64,000 nt of DNA from Bordetella genomosp. 7 (GCF_002261265.1 NZ_NEVK01000006.1:682001-746000), one strand, 5' to 3'. Positions 24,840 through 34,865 are shown, counted from the stretch's first letter. Notes: generated from the letters alone by a model not told the origin. Program-made: numbers and translations.

Positions 24840-26348
24840 CTACTGCCTGAACTGGATATTGGCCAGCGGGATCTCGCTGTTGGTGGTGATGTCGGGCTTC
24901 CAATCCAGGCGATTGCCTACGCGGGTATAGCCGAGCATGTGGAACATGGGAATGTCGGGCACGACTTCCGTGCGCATCTCGCGGAAGATCGCCTTGAAGC
25001 CGTCTTCGCGCGCCTGCCCGGTGGCCGCCATGGCCGCGTCTATCTGCTGGTCCAGCGCGGGATCGCTCAGCGCGGAATACTGCCCGCTCGACCGATAGAA
25101 GATGGGTATGGTGAAGGCCGCATCGCCCTTGTTGTTGTCGTGCATCATCTGCACCAGGTTGGCGCCGCGCTCCGCCGGAAACGGCTTCTGCAAATAGCGT
25201 GTCCAGTCGGCCACGTCCAGCATCACCAGCTTGACGTTCAGCCCCACGGCCTGCCACATCGCCATCATGGCCTCCATCGCCTCGGCGCCATTGGGATAGA
25301 TGCCGTTGCGGCCGATCAGCTTGATTTCGGTATCGACCTTCGTGCCGTCGGCCTTGGCTTGCTCGACGAGCTCGCGCGCCTGGTCGGCGTCGTACTTCCA
25401 GGCCGCCAGCTTGTCATTGTGGCCGATGATGCCGGGCACCACCATTTGCGAAGCGCGCTGTATGTCATCGCCGAACAACTGGGCCAGGCCTTCCCAGTCG
25501 ATCGCCAGGTTCAGCGCCTTGCGGATGCGCACGTCGTCCAGCGGCGGCTGAGTCAGGTCGATGCGGATGGCGGTCGTTTCGGAATTCAGGTACGCGAAAT
25601 CCGAGTCCGGATTCGTCGCGTCCTGGATCGCGATGGAAGGCGTCAGGTCGGCCTCGCCGGTTTCCACCATGGCCGCGCGTATCGATGACTCCTGCCGCCA
25701 CACGTAGGTGGCCTTGGTTACCGCCGGCTTCTTGCCCCAATAGCCGTCGAAAGCCTCCACCACCACCGTCTGCGGATTGAAGGTCACCAATTTGAAGGGC
25801 CCAGTGCCAACGGGATCGTTCACCGCCTTGTCGACAGGCGTATTGGGCGACACGACCATCACCACGCTCAGCAGCGTGGGAAGAATGGGCGATGGCTGGT
25901 CGGACTTGATCTCGACGGTATGCTTATCCAATGCCTTGACTTGCAGCTTGGCATTGCCGAACTTGGCCATGTTGTTGCAAGTGAGCTTGCCGCCCGTCAT
26001 ACGCTCGATGGAATACACCACCGCCTGCGCGTCGAGGTCGGCGCCGTCATGAAACTTCACGCCCTGGCGCACCTTGAAGCGCCAGGTATGCGGATCGACC
26101 TGTTCCCAGCTCTCGGCCAGCCTGGGCATCGCCTTGCCCGTCTTTGCATCGATGACGGTAAGGGATTCGGTGATGTTCTGGTTCAGCACCTGGCCCACGT
26201 TGGTCATGATGCTGCCGCAGGGTTCCAGGTTGGCCGGTTGTTCCGGCAAAACGATGCGCACCTCGCGGTTGCCCTGTGCCGCGGCCGGGCCAGCCAGCGC
26301 GGCCAGGATGGCCGCCGAGGCAAGTGTAGCGATGCCTGCTCGGTTCAT
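24840..26348 (-). CDS. ABC importer solute-binding protein, family 5
   Basis: This 502-residue periplasmic protein has a signal peptide cleaved near residue 24 (GPAAAQ) and the SBP family 5 layout: EPCGSIMTNVGQVLNQNITESL, LAESWEQVDPHTWRFKVRQGVKFHDG, and a C-terminal lobe ending IPLANIQFRQ. A perfect GGAGG ribosome-binding site precedes the ATG, so it is strongly expressed, as usual for binding proteins. Family 5 proteins bind peptides, but also oligosaccharides, opines and nickel complexes. Given the kdgD-like neighbour, a sugar-acid-containing ligand is possible. Confidence 0.92.
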   Translation of the reverse strand: MNRAGIATLASAAILAALAGPAAAQGNREVRIVLPEQPANLEPCGSIMTNVGQVLNQNITESLTVIDAKTGKAMPRLAESWEQVDPHTWRFKVRQGVKFHDGADLDAQAVVYSIERMTGGKLTCNNMAKFGNAKLQVKALDKHTVEIKSDQPSPILPTLLSVVMVVSPNTPVDKAVNDPVGTGPFKLVTFNPQTVVVEAFDGYWGKKPAVTKATYVWRQESSIRAAMVETGEADLTPSIAIQDATNPDSDFAYLNSETTAIRIDLTQPPLDDVRIRKALNLAIDWEGLAQLFGDDIQRASQMVVPGIIGHNDKLAAWKYDADQARELVEQAKADGTKVDTEIKLIGRNGIYPNGAEAMEAMMAMWQAVGLNVKLVMLDVADWTRYLQKPFPAERGANLVQMMHDNNKGDAAFTIPIFYRSSGQYSALSDPALDQQIDAAMAATGQAREDGFKAIFREMRTEVVPDIPMFHMLGYTRVGNRLDWKPDITTNSEIPLANIQFRQ

Positions 26349-26392
26349 GTCTTCCTCCTTGGGGGTTGTGTGCCACAGTCTTGCGCTGTGAT

Positions 26393-26418
26393 GGCCCGGC
26401 CGGCGCGAGGGCCGGGCC
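26393..26418. other. GC hairpin between kdgD-like and binding-protein genes
   Basis: GGCCCGGCC and GGCCGGGCC are perfect 9-base arms around an 8-base loop, in the 103-base gap between two same-strand genes. It could stabilise the upstream 3' end or partly stop read-through, setting different amounts of enzyme and binding protein. Confidence 0.4.
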
Positions 26419-26451
26419 TGCGGCCCGCCCCTCGCCTGGCGCAGACCCGCT

Positions 26452-27413
<962 letters not shown>

Positions 27414-27420
27414 CGGGCTG

Positions 27421-28170
27421 TCAATCGCTGTCCGGTGTTTGGGCGGGGCGGCGCGTCAACGCCCGGTAGCGCTGGATGCCTATCAGCAGATGCCGGCGCA
27501 TGGCGTCGCGGGCGCGATCGACATCGCTTTCGAAGATGGCCTCGGCGATGGCGGCATGCTCGGCCAGGATGGTGTGGTCGCGGTTGGGCAGCGGGTCCAC
27601 CCCGCCCATCACCGACCGGAACTTCACGCGCGGAATCATGCGGCGGCCGATATGTTCCAGGAAAGTCTTGAAGCGCGTATTGTTGGTGGCCGCGGCAATC
27701 GCCATGTGGAAACGGAAATCGGCATCATCGGTGGACTTGCCCTCTGCCATCAGCTGCGCAAAATGGTCCAGCTCGGCCTGGATGGCCGCCTCCTGGGCGG
27801 GCGAGCTGCGCGCGGCCGCCAGGCCCGCGGCCTCGACTTCGATGCCGATGCGCAGTTCCAGCTCCTCGATGATGTCCGATATCTTGTCGGTGGCGTGCGA
27901 GAACAGCATGAGCGTCTCGCCCGACTGCCGGGGCCCCAGCACGAATACGCCCGCGCCCTGGCGCGATTCCAGCATCCCGTCGGCCCTGAGCGTGGCCACC
28001 GCTTCGCGGATCACCGTACGGCTGCATCCGAATTTCTCTACCAGCACCTGTTCGGTGGGCAGCTTGTCGCCCGGCGCGTACATGCCCCCTTCGATGCGGG
28101 CGCGTAATTCGTCGGCCACCCGGGAAGAAAGCGTTTTCCGGGGGGTGGATGCGGGGGCGGCGGCTGCCAT
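27421..28170 (-). CDS. GntR family regulator (FadR/FCD subfamily)
   Basis: This 249-residue protein has a winged helix (YAPGDKLPTEQVLVEKFGCSRTVIREAVATLRADGMLESRQGAGVFV) and a C-terminal all-helical FCD ligand domain with metal-site-type residues in DADFRFHMAIAAATNN and HTILAEHAAIAEAI. FCD domains bind carboxylic acids with a divalent metal. ATG 28170 has AGGAG five bases upstream, better than two earlier in-frame ATGs. It should control the downstream kdgD-transporter operon through the adjacent palindrome; upstream copies of ATCATAC may allow autoregulation. Confidence 0.9.
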   Translation of the reverse strand: MAAAAPASTPRKTLSSRVADELRARIEGGMYAPGDKLPTEQVLVEKFGCSRTVIREAVATLRADGMLESRQGAGVFVLGPRQSGETLMLFSHATDKISDIIEELELRIGIEVEAAGLAAARSSPAQEAAIQAELDHFAQLMAEGKSTDDADFRFHMAIAAATNNTRFKTFLEHIGRRMIPRVKFRSVMGGVDPLPNRDHTILAEHAAIAEAIFESDVDRARDAMRRHLLIGIQRYRALTRRPAQTPDSD

Positions 28171-28283
28171 GCGATTCTCCTGCGGCGACATGCAGGCGAT
28201 CATACTACTGCGGCGCCACCATCATACGAATAAGGCGCTGCGGCGCCGCACCCGTCGGCGCCCGGCGCAGCGCGCCGCACCCG

Positions 28284-29828
28284 CTATCTGGCCTGCCCGC
28301 GCGCCGCCAGTTCGTTGAACTGCTGGTCCAGTTCGGCCAGCGCATTGTCGATGTGGGCGCGCCGCTCTTTTACCCACGCATCGCTTGCCGCCACGCGCTC
28401 GCGGGCCAGCTTGATCATGCGTTGCATCTCGGCCGGCTGGGGGCCGCCCAGGGTGGCGCGGTTTTTCACCAGCGCCACCGGATCCAGCGTGGCGCGGAAC
28501 TCGGCCTGGCTCATGGGCAGCTCGGCAGGGTAGCCGCTGTCGTGCACCGCCTCGGCATAGATGCGCTGCGCCACGTCATAGGGAAAATCCAGCGGCTTGA
28601 TGTTGTTGGCCTTGGCATACGACACCACCTCGGAAGCAAAATGGTGCCCCACCCTGAACGGCAGCTTGTACTTGCGCATCAGCACGTCCGCCAGTTCCTG
28701 CGAAGCCGTCCAGTCGCTGTTGAGTTCTTCCAGCGCACGCTCGGGGCTGACCACCAGGGCGTTGAGCACGCGGTCCCACTGCTGCAGCACCTGTATGGCG
28801 CTGTCCATCATGGCCGAGTTCTGTCGCACGCTCTTGGGGTCGGCCATGCCTGGCGTAATGTTGTGCGTCTGCAGCACCGGCCCCATGGCCAGCGTCAGCG
28901 CGGTGGACGCGGCACTGCGCGTGTTGTTCAGCAGCCCCGGGTTGCGCTTCTGCGGCATGGCGCTGGACACGTAAGTATTGCCGCCACCCTCTTGCAGCAA
29001 GATCCACGGCCGCGACTGCGCATACTGCGTCATCACGTCCTCGATAAAGTTGCCGGCATGCAGGGCAATGCCGGTGACGATGGACGCGGCTTCCACCGGC
29101 TGGTCCATCGATGAAATCTGCGACGCATCGTAGGCGTTGTCCACCAGTGCGGCGAACCCCAGGTATTCGGCCATGCGCTCGCGGTTCAACGGCCAGCTGG
29201 TGCCGTTGAGCACCGTAGTACCCATGGGCGAGCGGTCCACGCGGGCATAGGCCTCGCGGATGCGCTGCGCGTCTCGGTCCAGCGCGGCCGCGTGCCCCAG
29301 CAGATAGTGGCCATAGCTGTTGGGCTGCGCGGCCACGCCGTTGGTGTAGTTGGGCACCACCGTCTCGGCGTGCTTTTCCGCCAGGTTCACCAGCGTGGTG
29401 GATGTGCGGTTGAGCTGGTCGGCAAGCGCCAGCAGCTTGTCGCGCAGAATGGCGCTGCGATAGGTGGCGTGCATGTCCTGGCTGGACCGGCCCGCGTGCA
29501 GCAGCGTGATATCGGGGCCGGCGGCTTTGATCAACAGCGGTTCGAAGGTAATGACCGTTGACGGCCGCTTGCCGCCGGGCTGGTTGCCGTCGGCGATGAC
29601 CTGCGCGACGCCGGCGGCCAGGCGGGGCGCCAGGGCCGGGTCGAGCAGGCCTTCATCGCTGTTGATGACCACAGTGGCCTTGTTGATCTCGCCCAACCAG
29701 AAAAACGCATCGCGAGGCGCCTGGCTGGCGGGCGGCGCGTCTGCGGTTTGCGACGATTGCGCGTGTGCGGCGGCTCCGGTGAACGACAGGGCCAGCGCCA
29801 GACCCAAGGTAGTCAAAGTGTGTCTCAT
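28284..29828 (-). CDS. Exported argininosuccinate-lyase-like protein
   Basis: This 514-residue protein is a fumarate-lyase superfamily member closest in layout to argininosuccinate lyase, but it begins with a clear signal peptide (MRHTLTTLGLALALSFTGAAAHA, cleavage near 23), so it should be periplasmic. The C-terminal signature loop SSAMPQKRNP is kept at 288-297. In the segment where lyases read PGYTH-x-Q-x-AQP, this protein reads PNYTNGVAAQP, with Asn163 in place of the helper His. GRSSQDMHAT (113-122) replaces the usual GRSRNDQVAT. It may cleave a different amino-acid adduct, or be a binding protein. ATG 29828 follows GAGA; 112 bases separate it from gntR downstream. Confidence 0.82.
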   Translation of the reverse strand: MRHTLTTLGLALALSFTGAAAHAQSSQTADAPPASQAPRDAFFWLGEINKATVVINSDEGLLDPALAPRLAAGVAQVIADGNQPGGKRPSTVITFEPLLIKAAGPDITLLHAGRSSQDMHATYRSAILRDKLLALADQLNRTSTTLVNLAEKHAETVVPNYTNGVAAQPNSYGHYLLGHAAALDRDAQRIREAYARVDRSPMGTTVLNGTSWPLNRERMAEYLGFAALVDNAYDASQISSMDQPVEAASIVTGIALHAGNFIEDVMTQYAQSRPWILLQEGGGNTYVSSAMPQKRNPGLLNNTRSAASTALTLAMGPVLQTHNITPGMADPKSVRQNSAMMDSAIQVLQQWDRVLNALVVSPERALEELNSDWTASQELADVLMRKYKLPFRVGHHFASEVVSYAKANNIKPLDFPYDVAQRIYAEAVHDSGYPAELPMSQAEFRATLDPVALVKNRATLGGPQPAEMQRMIKLARERVAASDAWVKERRAHIDNALAELDQQFNELAARGQAR

Positions 29829-29890
29829 GGCAGTCTCGTTATAGGTCGGATAAACAGTGTAGCGGCGCAGCCGCCGGCAGACAGCATCGC

Positions 29891-30017
29891 CTGTGAGCTG
29901 CCCAGTGAGCTGCTCACAGCAAGCATATGCATAGCACAAAGTTTTCGTTAGCGACGCGGATCACGCTGCCTAGAATGGTTTGTAGACAGAACTGCCGCCT
30001 TCTCTGGGCTGCTCACA
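29891..30017. promoter_or_regulatory. Nested GTGAGC/GCTCAC repeats in divergent region
   Basis: Between the exported lyase and a gntR gene, GTGAGC-T-GCTCAC (29905-29917) is a perfect palindrome, nested with CTGTGAGC (29891-29898) pairing to GCTCACAG (29912-29919). GCTGCTCACA recurs at 29909-29918 and 30008-30017. This could be the binding region of the adjacent GntR protein for both directions. Confidence 0.45.
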
Positions 30018-30051
30018 CTGCTCGAAACCGGGCCGCCCGCAGACCAAGCCA

Positions 30052-30789
30052 ATGAACGACACCGACAACTCTCCCGCGAACGCCGCTGCCTGCGTCACGC
30101 TCAGCCATGGCGACGACGCCTACCGGCGGCTGCGCAGCGATGTCATCGCATGCCGCCTGCCGCCGGGAGTGATCGTCACCGAGCCCGAGCTCATGGCGGC
30201 CTACGACATCCGCAAATCCAGCTGCCGCATCGCGCTCACCCGCCTGGCGCACGAGGGCTTTGTGCGTTCGCGGCCGCGCAAGGGCTATCAGATCACCCCC
30301 ATTACGCTGCGCGACGTAGAAGAAGTGTTCCAGCTGCGTGCGCAGATCGAGCCGCTGGCCGCGCGCCTGGCCGTGGGGCGCGTAGATCTCGATACGTTGC
30401 GCACGCTGGAGGCCGCCTGCCGCGTCCCCCATCCGGTTCTGCACCTGAACGACCAGATCGACGTTTTCATGGACGCCAACAAGGCCTTTCACCTGGAAAT
30501 CGCCAAGGCCTGCGGCAACGAGCGGCTGCATCGCATGCTGGCCGGCCTGCTGGACGAGATGTCGCGCCTGGTGGCGCTGGGCTTCGGCGTGCAGAAGACC
30601 AAGCCGGAAATCAAGCACGACCACAACGCCATGATCGACGCCTTTGCCGAAGGCGATGCCCGTCGCGTCGAAACCATTGCGCGTCGCCATATCGAGACCT
30701 TCCAGGCCATGACGCTGGACAAGCTGTATGCCAGCCTGGCCGAGACGGGCGCGGCCATCCCGGTCCAGAACCCCGGGAGCTGGCGATGA
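30052..30789 (+). CDS. GntR family regulator (FCD subfamily)
   Basis: This 245-residue protein has a winged helix at about 20-85 (DAYRRLRSDVIACRLPPG...KSSCRIALTRLAHEGFVRSRPRKGYQI) and an FCD domain with helix residues FMDANKAFHLEIAKACGN and HDHNAMIDAFAEGD. It starts the plus-strand cluster, and its stop overlaps the first ABC ATPase start by four bases, so regulator and transporter are one transcript. Expected ligand is a carboxylate made from the imported substrate. Repeats with GCTCAC cores lie just upstream. Confidence 0.9.
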   Translation: MNDTDNSPANAAACVTLSHGDDAYRRLRSDVIACRLPPGVIVTEPELMAAYDIRKSSCRIALTRLAHEGFVRSRPRKGYQITPITLRDVEEVFQLRAQIEPLAARLAVGRVDLDTLRTLEAACRVPHPVLHLNDQIDVFMDANKAFHLEIAKACGNERLHRMLAGLLDEMSRLVALGFGVQKTKPEIKHDHNAMIDAFAEGDARRVETIARRHIETFQAMTLDKLYASLAETGAAIPVQNPGSWR

Positions 30790-31535
30790 CGGCCGGCCTC
30801 ACCATCGCGCCCGGCGCGGCGACGGCCGCCCTGCGGGTAGATCACGTCTCTCATCACTTCGGCAGCCTGGAAGTGCTGCGCGATGTGTCTTTTTCCATCA
30901 GGCCAGGCGAAATCGTTGCCCTGCTGGGCGCATCGGGATGCGGCAAGAGCACGCTGCTGAACCTGGTGGCCGGGCTCGAATCCCTGCAGCAAGGCGGCAT
31001 AGGGCTGCCGCCGTCGGCGTCGCTGGGCTACATGTTCCAGGAAGACCGGCTGCTGCCGTGGCTGAACGTGCGCGACAACGTGGCGTTTGGCCTGGAAGCA
31101 TCGCGGCTGCCGCTGCGGCAGCGTCGCCAGCGCGCGCTGGATACCCTGGCGCTGGTCGGCCTGGACGGCTTTGCGCAGGCCTGGCCGCACGAGCTGTCCG
31201 GGGGCATGCGCAGCCGGGCGGCGCTGGCCCGCACGCTGGTGATGCGGCCCGACCTTCTGCTGATGGACGAACCGTTCTCCAAGCTCGATCCACAGACTCG
31301 CACGCAAATGCACGATGAACTGCTGCGTATCCAGGCGGCCCAGCACACCACCATCCTGTTCGTGACGCACGACGTGGAAGAAGCCGTGGTGCTGGCCGAC
31401 CGCATCGTGTTGCTGGCGCCGCGGCCCGGCCGCATCCGCGAGGTGATGGCGCCGGCGCTGCCGCGTCCGCGCCATGCCACTGACCCGGGCGTGGCGGAAA
31501 CCGTGCGACAACTTCGCCTCAAGGTACAGACATGA
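30786..31535 (+). CDS. NitT/TauT-type ABC ATPase (SsuB/TauB-like)
   Basis: A 249-residue ATPase with Walker A GASGCGKST near residue 50, Q-loop region GYMFQEDRLLPWLNVRDNV typical of nitrate/sulfonate/taurine importers, signature LSGGMRSRAALART and Walker B LLLMDEPFSKLD. It energises the permease in the next gene, which overlaps by four bases. A second ATPase of the same type is encoded 7 kb downstream in the same cluster. Confidence 0.92.
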   Translation: MTAGLTIAPGAATAALRVDHVSHHFGSLEVLRDVSFSIRPGEIVALLGASGCGKSTLLNLVAGLESLQQGGIGLPPSASLGYMFQEDRLLPWLNVRDNVAFGLEASRLPLRQRRQRALDTLALVGLDGFAQAWPHELSGGMRSRAALARTLVMRPDLLLMDEPFSKLDPQTRTQMHDELLRIQAAQHTTILFVTHDVEEAVVLADRIVLLAPRPGRIREVMAPALPRPRHATDPGVAETVRQLRLKVQT

Positions 31536-32347
31536 GCGGCCGCCCCACGACCTTGCCTGCGCCGGTGGCGCGCCCCGGCCGCACGCCTCGACTGAAGGGC
31601 TGGCCTCGCCTGCTGCTGTGGCGCGCGCTGCTCCTGGCGGTTTTCCTGGCATGCTGGTACGCCGCGGCCAGCCGCACGCCGGCGTTTATCCTGCCCGGCC
31701 CCGACAAAGTCTGGCAGGCGCTGCTGGGCCTGATGAGCGCAGAGCGCTTCGGGCACGACGTCGGCATGACCATGTACCGCGTGGTGATGGGCTTTGTGCT
31801 GGCGGCGGCGGTCGGCACGCCGCTGGGGCTGGCGCTGGGCGCGAGCCGCGTGCTGGCCGAAGTTTTCGAGCCCGTGCTTGCCGTGCTGAACACGGTGTCT
31901 TCGGCGATATGGGCGATATTCGCCATTATCTGGTTCGGCATCTCGGACGCCACCACCATCTTCGTGGTGTTCATGACGGCCATGCCGCTGATCCTGACCA
32001 ATGTCTGGCAGGGCGCGCGCAATGTCGACAAGCAGCTCATCGACCTGGCTCGTTCACTGCGGCTGTCGCGCGCGCGCATCCTGCTGCGCATCCACCTGCC
32101 CTCGATACTGCCCTATTTCTTCTCGGGCGCCCGCCTGGCCTTCGGCTTTGGCTGGCGAGTCAGCCTGGTGGCTGAAACGCTTGGCGCCTCGGACGGCATC
32201 GGATACCGCCTGCGCCAGGCCGCCGACCTGGTCCAGACCGACCAGGTGTTCGCTTGGACGCTGCTGCTGGTGGTGCTGATGCTCGTGCTGGAAGGCGGCA
32301 TCCTCAAACCCCTGGAACGACATTTGTTCCGCTGGAAACCCAACTGA
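31532..32347 (+). CDS. NitT/TauT-type ABC permease (SsuC-like)
   Basis: This 271-residue inner-membrane protein has six predicted helices; LLLWRALLLAVFLACWYAAA is the first. It carries LPGPDKVWQALLGLM, GTPLGLALG and the EAA loop LARSLRLSRARILLRIHLPSIL, all typical of SsuC/TauC. An Arg/Pro-rich cytoplasmic N-terminus of about 28 residues precedes the first helix. It is translationally coupled to the ATPase and followed by its binding protein after 17 bases. Confidence 0.92.
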   Translation: MSGRPTTLPAPVARPGRTPRLKGWPRLLLWRALLLAVFLACWYAAASRTPAFILPGPDKVWQALLGLMSAERFGHDVGMTMYRVVMGFVLAAAVGTPLGLALGASRVLAEVFEPVLAVLNTVSSAIWAIFAIIWFGISDATTIFVVFMTAMPLILTNVWQGARNVDKQLIDLARSLRLSRARILLRIHLPSILPYFFSGARLAFGFGWRVSLVAETLGASDGIGYRLRQAADLVQTDQVFAWTLLLVVLMLVLEGGILKPLERHLFRWKPN

Positions 32348-32364
32348 TCTTCACGGAGTCACAT

Positions 32365-33360
32365 ATGTTCCTGCGTACATTACTGCGGGCCGCCACCGGC
32401 CTGGCCGCGCTTGCCATTACCGCCGCCGCGCCGGCCGCCCTCGCCGCCGACAAGGTGCGCATCGGCTACTGGAGCAGCGGCGTCAGCCTGGGCTACGGCT
32501 CGGTGCTGGAAGCCACCGACTTCTTCCGGCAGCGCAATCTCGATATCGAGTTCGTGCGTTTCCCCGACGTCAACGCGCCGCTGCGGGCCCTGGCCTCGAA
32601 CTCCATCGACCTGGCGTTCGGCGCGCCTGCCGCTGGGGTGTTCAGCAGCGTGGCCGAAGGGGTGCCCATCAAGGTATACGCCGCCACACAGCCCGCCGAC
32701 GTGCAGTTCGTCGTTCCCGAAGATTCCGATATCAAGACCATCGACCAGTTCCGCGGCAAGAAAGTCGGCATGTCGCCCGCGGGCAGTTCTGTGGCGGCGA
32801 TCGCCGGGGCCATCCTGGCCGGCAACCATGGCATCGGCCTCAATGATTTTTCGCTGGTGGGCGGCAACGAATCGCGCCTGGTGCAGTTCCTGGCGCAGCG
32901 CCAGGTCGACGCGGCGGCCCTGCGTTCGGTCACTCTTGCTCAACTGGACGAGCTGAAGGTGCGCAGGCTGGGGTCGTTCGCCCAGGAATGGCAGCGGCTG
33001 ACTCAATCGGACTCCGTGCCCTACATCGGCATTGGCGCCGTGCGCAGCCACTTCATCGCCGAGCAACCCGAAGTGGTCGCCCGCGTGATCGCGGCGCTGC
33101 GGGACGCGGTGCAGTGGGGCGGCGCGCATCCCGGTGAAGTGGCCGCCATCCTGCAGAAATCCGCCAACCTGCCGGCGGCCGACGCGCGCGCCTACGCCGA
33201 ACAGTGGACCAACATGTATCGCGTGGCCTTCGAGCCCGCCGACATCGCCACTCTGAAACGCCAGCACGAAGTCTTTGCTTCCAGCGGCCTGATCAAAGGC
33301 GAGCTGGACGCCTCGCTGTTCGTGACCGGCCCCTACGAACAGTCCAAATCCCTGCATTGA
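32365..33360 (+). CDS. ABC solute-binding protein, SsuA/NMT1-like
   Basis: This 331-residue periplasmic protein has a signal peptide ending near residue 28 (PAALAA), then DKVRIGYWSSGVSLGYGSVLEA and FVRFPDVNAPLRALASNSIDLAFGAPA, matching the family that binds sulfonates, taurine, nitrate or thiamin precursors. ATG 32365 is preceded by GGAG; an earlier in-frame start inside the permease gene is rejected. It supplies ligand to the ATPase-permease pair upstream. The ligand is unknown. Confidence 0.9.
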   Translation: MFLRTLLRAATGLAALAITAAAPAALAADKVRIGYWSSGVSLGYGSVLEATDFFRQRNLDIEFVRFPDVNAPLRALASNSIDLAFGAPAAGVFSSVAEGVPIKVYAATQPADVQFVVPEDSDIKTIDQFRGKKVGMSPAGSSVAAIAGAILAGNHGIGLNDFSLVGGNESRLVQFLAQRQVDAAALRSVTLAQLDELKVRRLGSFAQEWQRLTQSDSVPYIGIGAVRSHFIAEQPEVVARVIAALRDAVQWGGAHPGEVAAILQKSANLPAADARAYAEQWTNMYRVAFEPADIATLKRQHEVFASSGLIKGELDASLFVTGPYEQSKSLH

Positions 33361-33394
33361 ACCTGAACCCTATCCATCCAAAGGAACATCGAAG

Positions 33395-34411
33395 ATGAGC
33401 AAGACCATGAAAGCCCTGGTGCTGACCGAGCATGGCGGCCTGGACCGCCTCGCCGTTGTCACCGACAAACCGGCGCCCGCCGCCACTCCCGGCCACGTGG
33501 TGATCCGCGTCAAGGCCTCGTCGTTCAACTACCACGACGTCTTCACGGTACAAGGCATGCCCGGCATCAAGGTGCCGCTGCCTGTGGTCATCGGGCTGGA
33601 CATGGCCGGCGAGATCGCCGAAGTGGGCCCCGAGGTGGACGGCTGGAAGGCGGGCGACCGCGTACTGGTCAATCCGCTGAACAAATCGCGCGGCCTGATG
33701 GGCGAAATGCTCGACGGGGGCATGGCCGAGTACTGCCTGGTGTCCCAGGACCAGTTGATCGCCCTGCCCGACGGCGTGGACTACGACGACGCCGCCGCAT
33801 TGCCCGTCGCCTACGGCACGGCCCACCGCATGCTGGTCACGCACAACACCGTGAAGGCCGGCGACAAGGTCCTGATCCTGGGCGCCAGCGGCGGCGTGGG
33901 CACGGCCTGCGTGGTGCTGGCCAAACTGCTCGGCGCCGAGGTCATCGCGTGCGCCGGCAGCGATTCCAAGCTCCAGGCCCTGCAGGCGCTGGGTGCGGAC
34001 CATCTCGTCAACTATCGCGAAACCGACTTCTCGAAGTGGGCCATCGGCCAATACGGCAAGCCCCAGCGCCGCAACTATGAAGGCGGGGTGGACGTGGTCA
34101 TCAACTTCACGGGCGGCGATACCTGGGTGCCCTCGCTCAAGTGCATCAAGCGCGGCGGCACCCTGCTGGTGTGCGGCGCCACCGCCGGCCACGCGCCCGC
34201 CGAAGACCTGCGCTACGTGTGGAGCTTCGAGCTCAACATCAAGGGCTCCAACAGCTTCTACGACGACAACCTCAAGGCCCTGCTCGACCTGATCGCCCAG
34301 AACCGCATCAAGCCGCTGATCGATCGCCGCGTGCCGCTGGAGCAGGCCGCCGACGGCCTGGCGCTGATCCGCGACCGCGAAGTGCTGGGCAAAGTCATCG
34401 TCAACCCCTGA
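33395..34411 (+). CDS. Zinc-independent MDR oxidoreductase (quinone-oxidoreductase-like)
   Basis: A 338-residue medium-chain dehydrogenase/reductase: GroES-like domain (VVIRVKASSFNYHDVFTVQGMPG, GLDMAGEIAEVGPEVDGWKAGDRV) and Rossmann domain with LILGASGGVGTACVVLAK near residue 162. The catalytic zinc Cys of alcohol dehydrogenases is absent, as in quinone oxidoreductases and enoyl-CoA reductases. GGVDVVINFTGGDTW and the final KVIVNP fit the family. Between a transporter and an acyl-CoA ligase, it may reduce an enoyl or keto intermediate, perhaps as CoA ester. Confidence 0.87.
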   Translation: MSKTMKALVLTEHGGLDRLAVVTDKPAPAATPGHVVIRVKASSFNYHDVFTVQGMPGIKVPLPVVIGLDMAGEIAEVGPEVDGWKAGDRVLVNPLNKSRGLMGEMLDGGMAEYCLVSQDQLIALPDGVDYDDAAALPVAYGTAHRMLVTHNTVKAGDKVLILGASGGVGTACVVLAKLLGAEVIACAGSDSKLQALQALGADHLVNYRETDFSKWAIGQYGKPQRRNYEGGVDVVINFTGGDTWVPSLKCIKRGGTLLVCGATAGHAPAEDLRYVWSFELNIKGSNSFYDDNLKALLDLIAQNRIKPLIDRRVPLEQAADGLALIRDREVLGKVIVNP

Positions 34412-34425
34412 ACCGGATACCAATC

Positions 34426-34851
34426 ATGAGCGACAACAACACTGCCCTGCCCACCCCCGAAGCTATCCAGGAGCGGCTGCTGCGCGGGCCCTACCACCAA
34501 TGGCTGGGCCTGGAAGTGAACTCGGTGGGCACCGGCGAAATCGAACTGACCGCCCGCTGGCGCGAAGAATGGGTGGTCAACCCCGACAAGCGCTACACGC
34601 ACGGCGGCATCCTGGCCGCGCTGGTGGACCTGGCGGCCGACTGGGCGCTGGTTTCGCAGACCGGACGCGGCGTGCCCACCATCGACCTGCGCGTCGACTA
34701 CCACCGGGCGGCCATGCCGGGCGACCTGCGCGTGCGCGGAAAAGTCATCAAGTTCGGCTCGCAGGTATCCACGGCGGAAGCCCACGTGTACGACGGTGAA
34801 GGCAAGCTGGTGGCCAGCGGCCGCGGCGTCTATTCCACGCCGCGCGCCTGA
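34426..34851 (+). CDS. PaaI-like hotdog-fold thioesterase
   Basis: This 141-residue protein has the hotdog fold signature YTHGGILAALVDLAADWAL, where the Asp of VDLAAD is the expected catalytic or water-positioning acid, followed by PTIDLRVDYHRAAMPGDLRVRGKV. PaaI-type enzymes are tetramers that release CoA from aryl or acyl thioesters, often rescuing CoA in degradative pathways. It lies 14 bases after the oxidoreductase and 14 before the acyl-CoA ligase, so it probably acts on a thioester from the same pathway. Confidence 0.88.
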   Translation: MSDNNTALPTPEAIQERLLRGPYHQWLGLEVNSVGTGEIELTARWREEWVVNPDKRYTHGGILAALVDLAADWALVSQTGRGVPTIDLRVDYHRAAMPGDLRVRGKVIKFGSQVSTAEAHVYDGEGKLVASGRGVYSTPRA

Positions 34852-34865
34852 TCACCGGAGCAATC

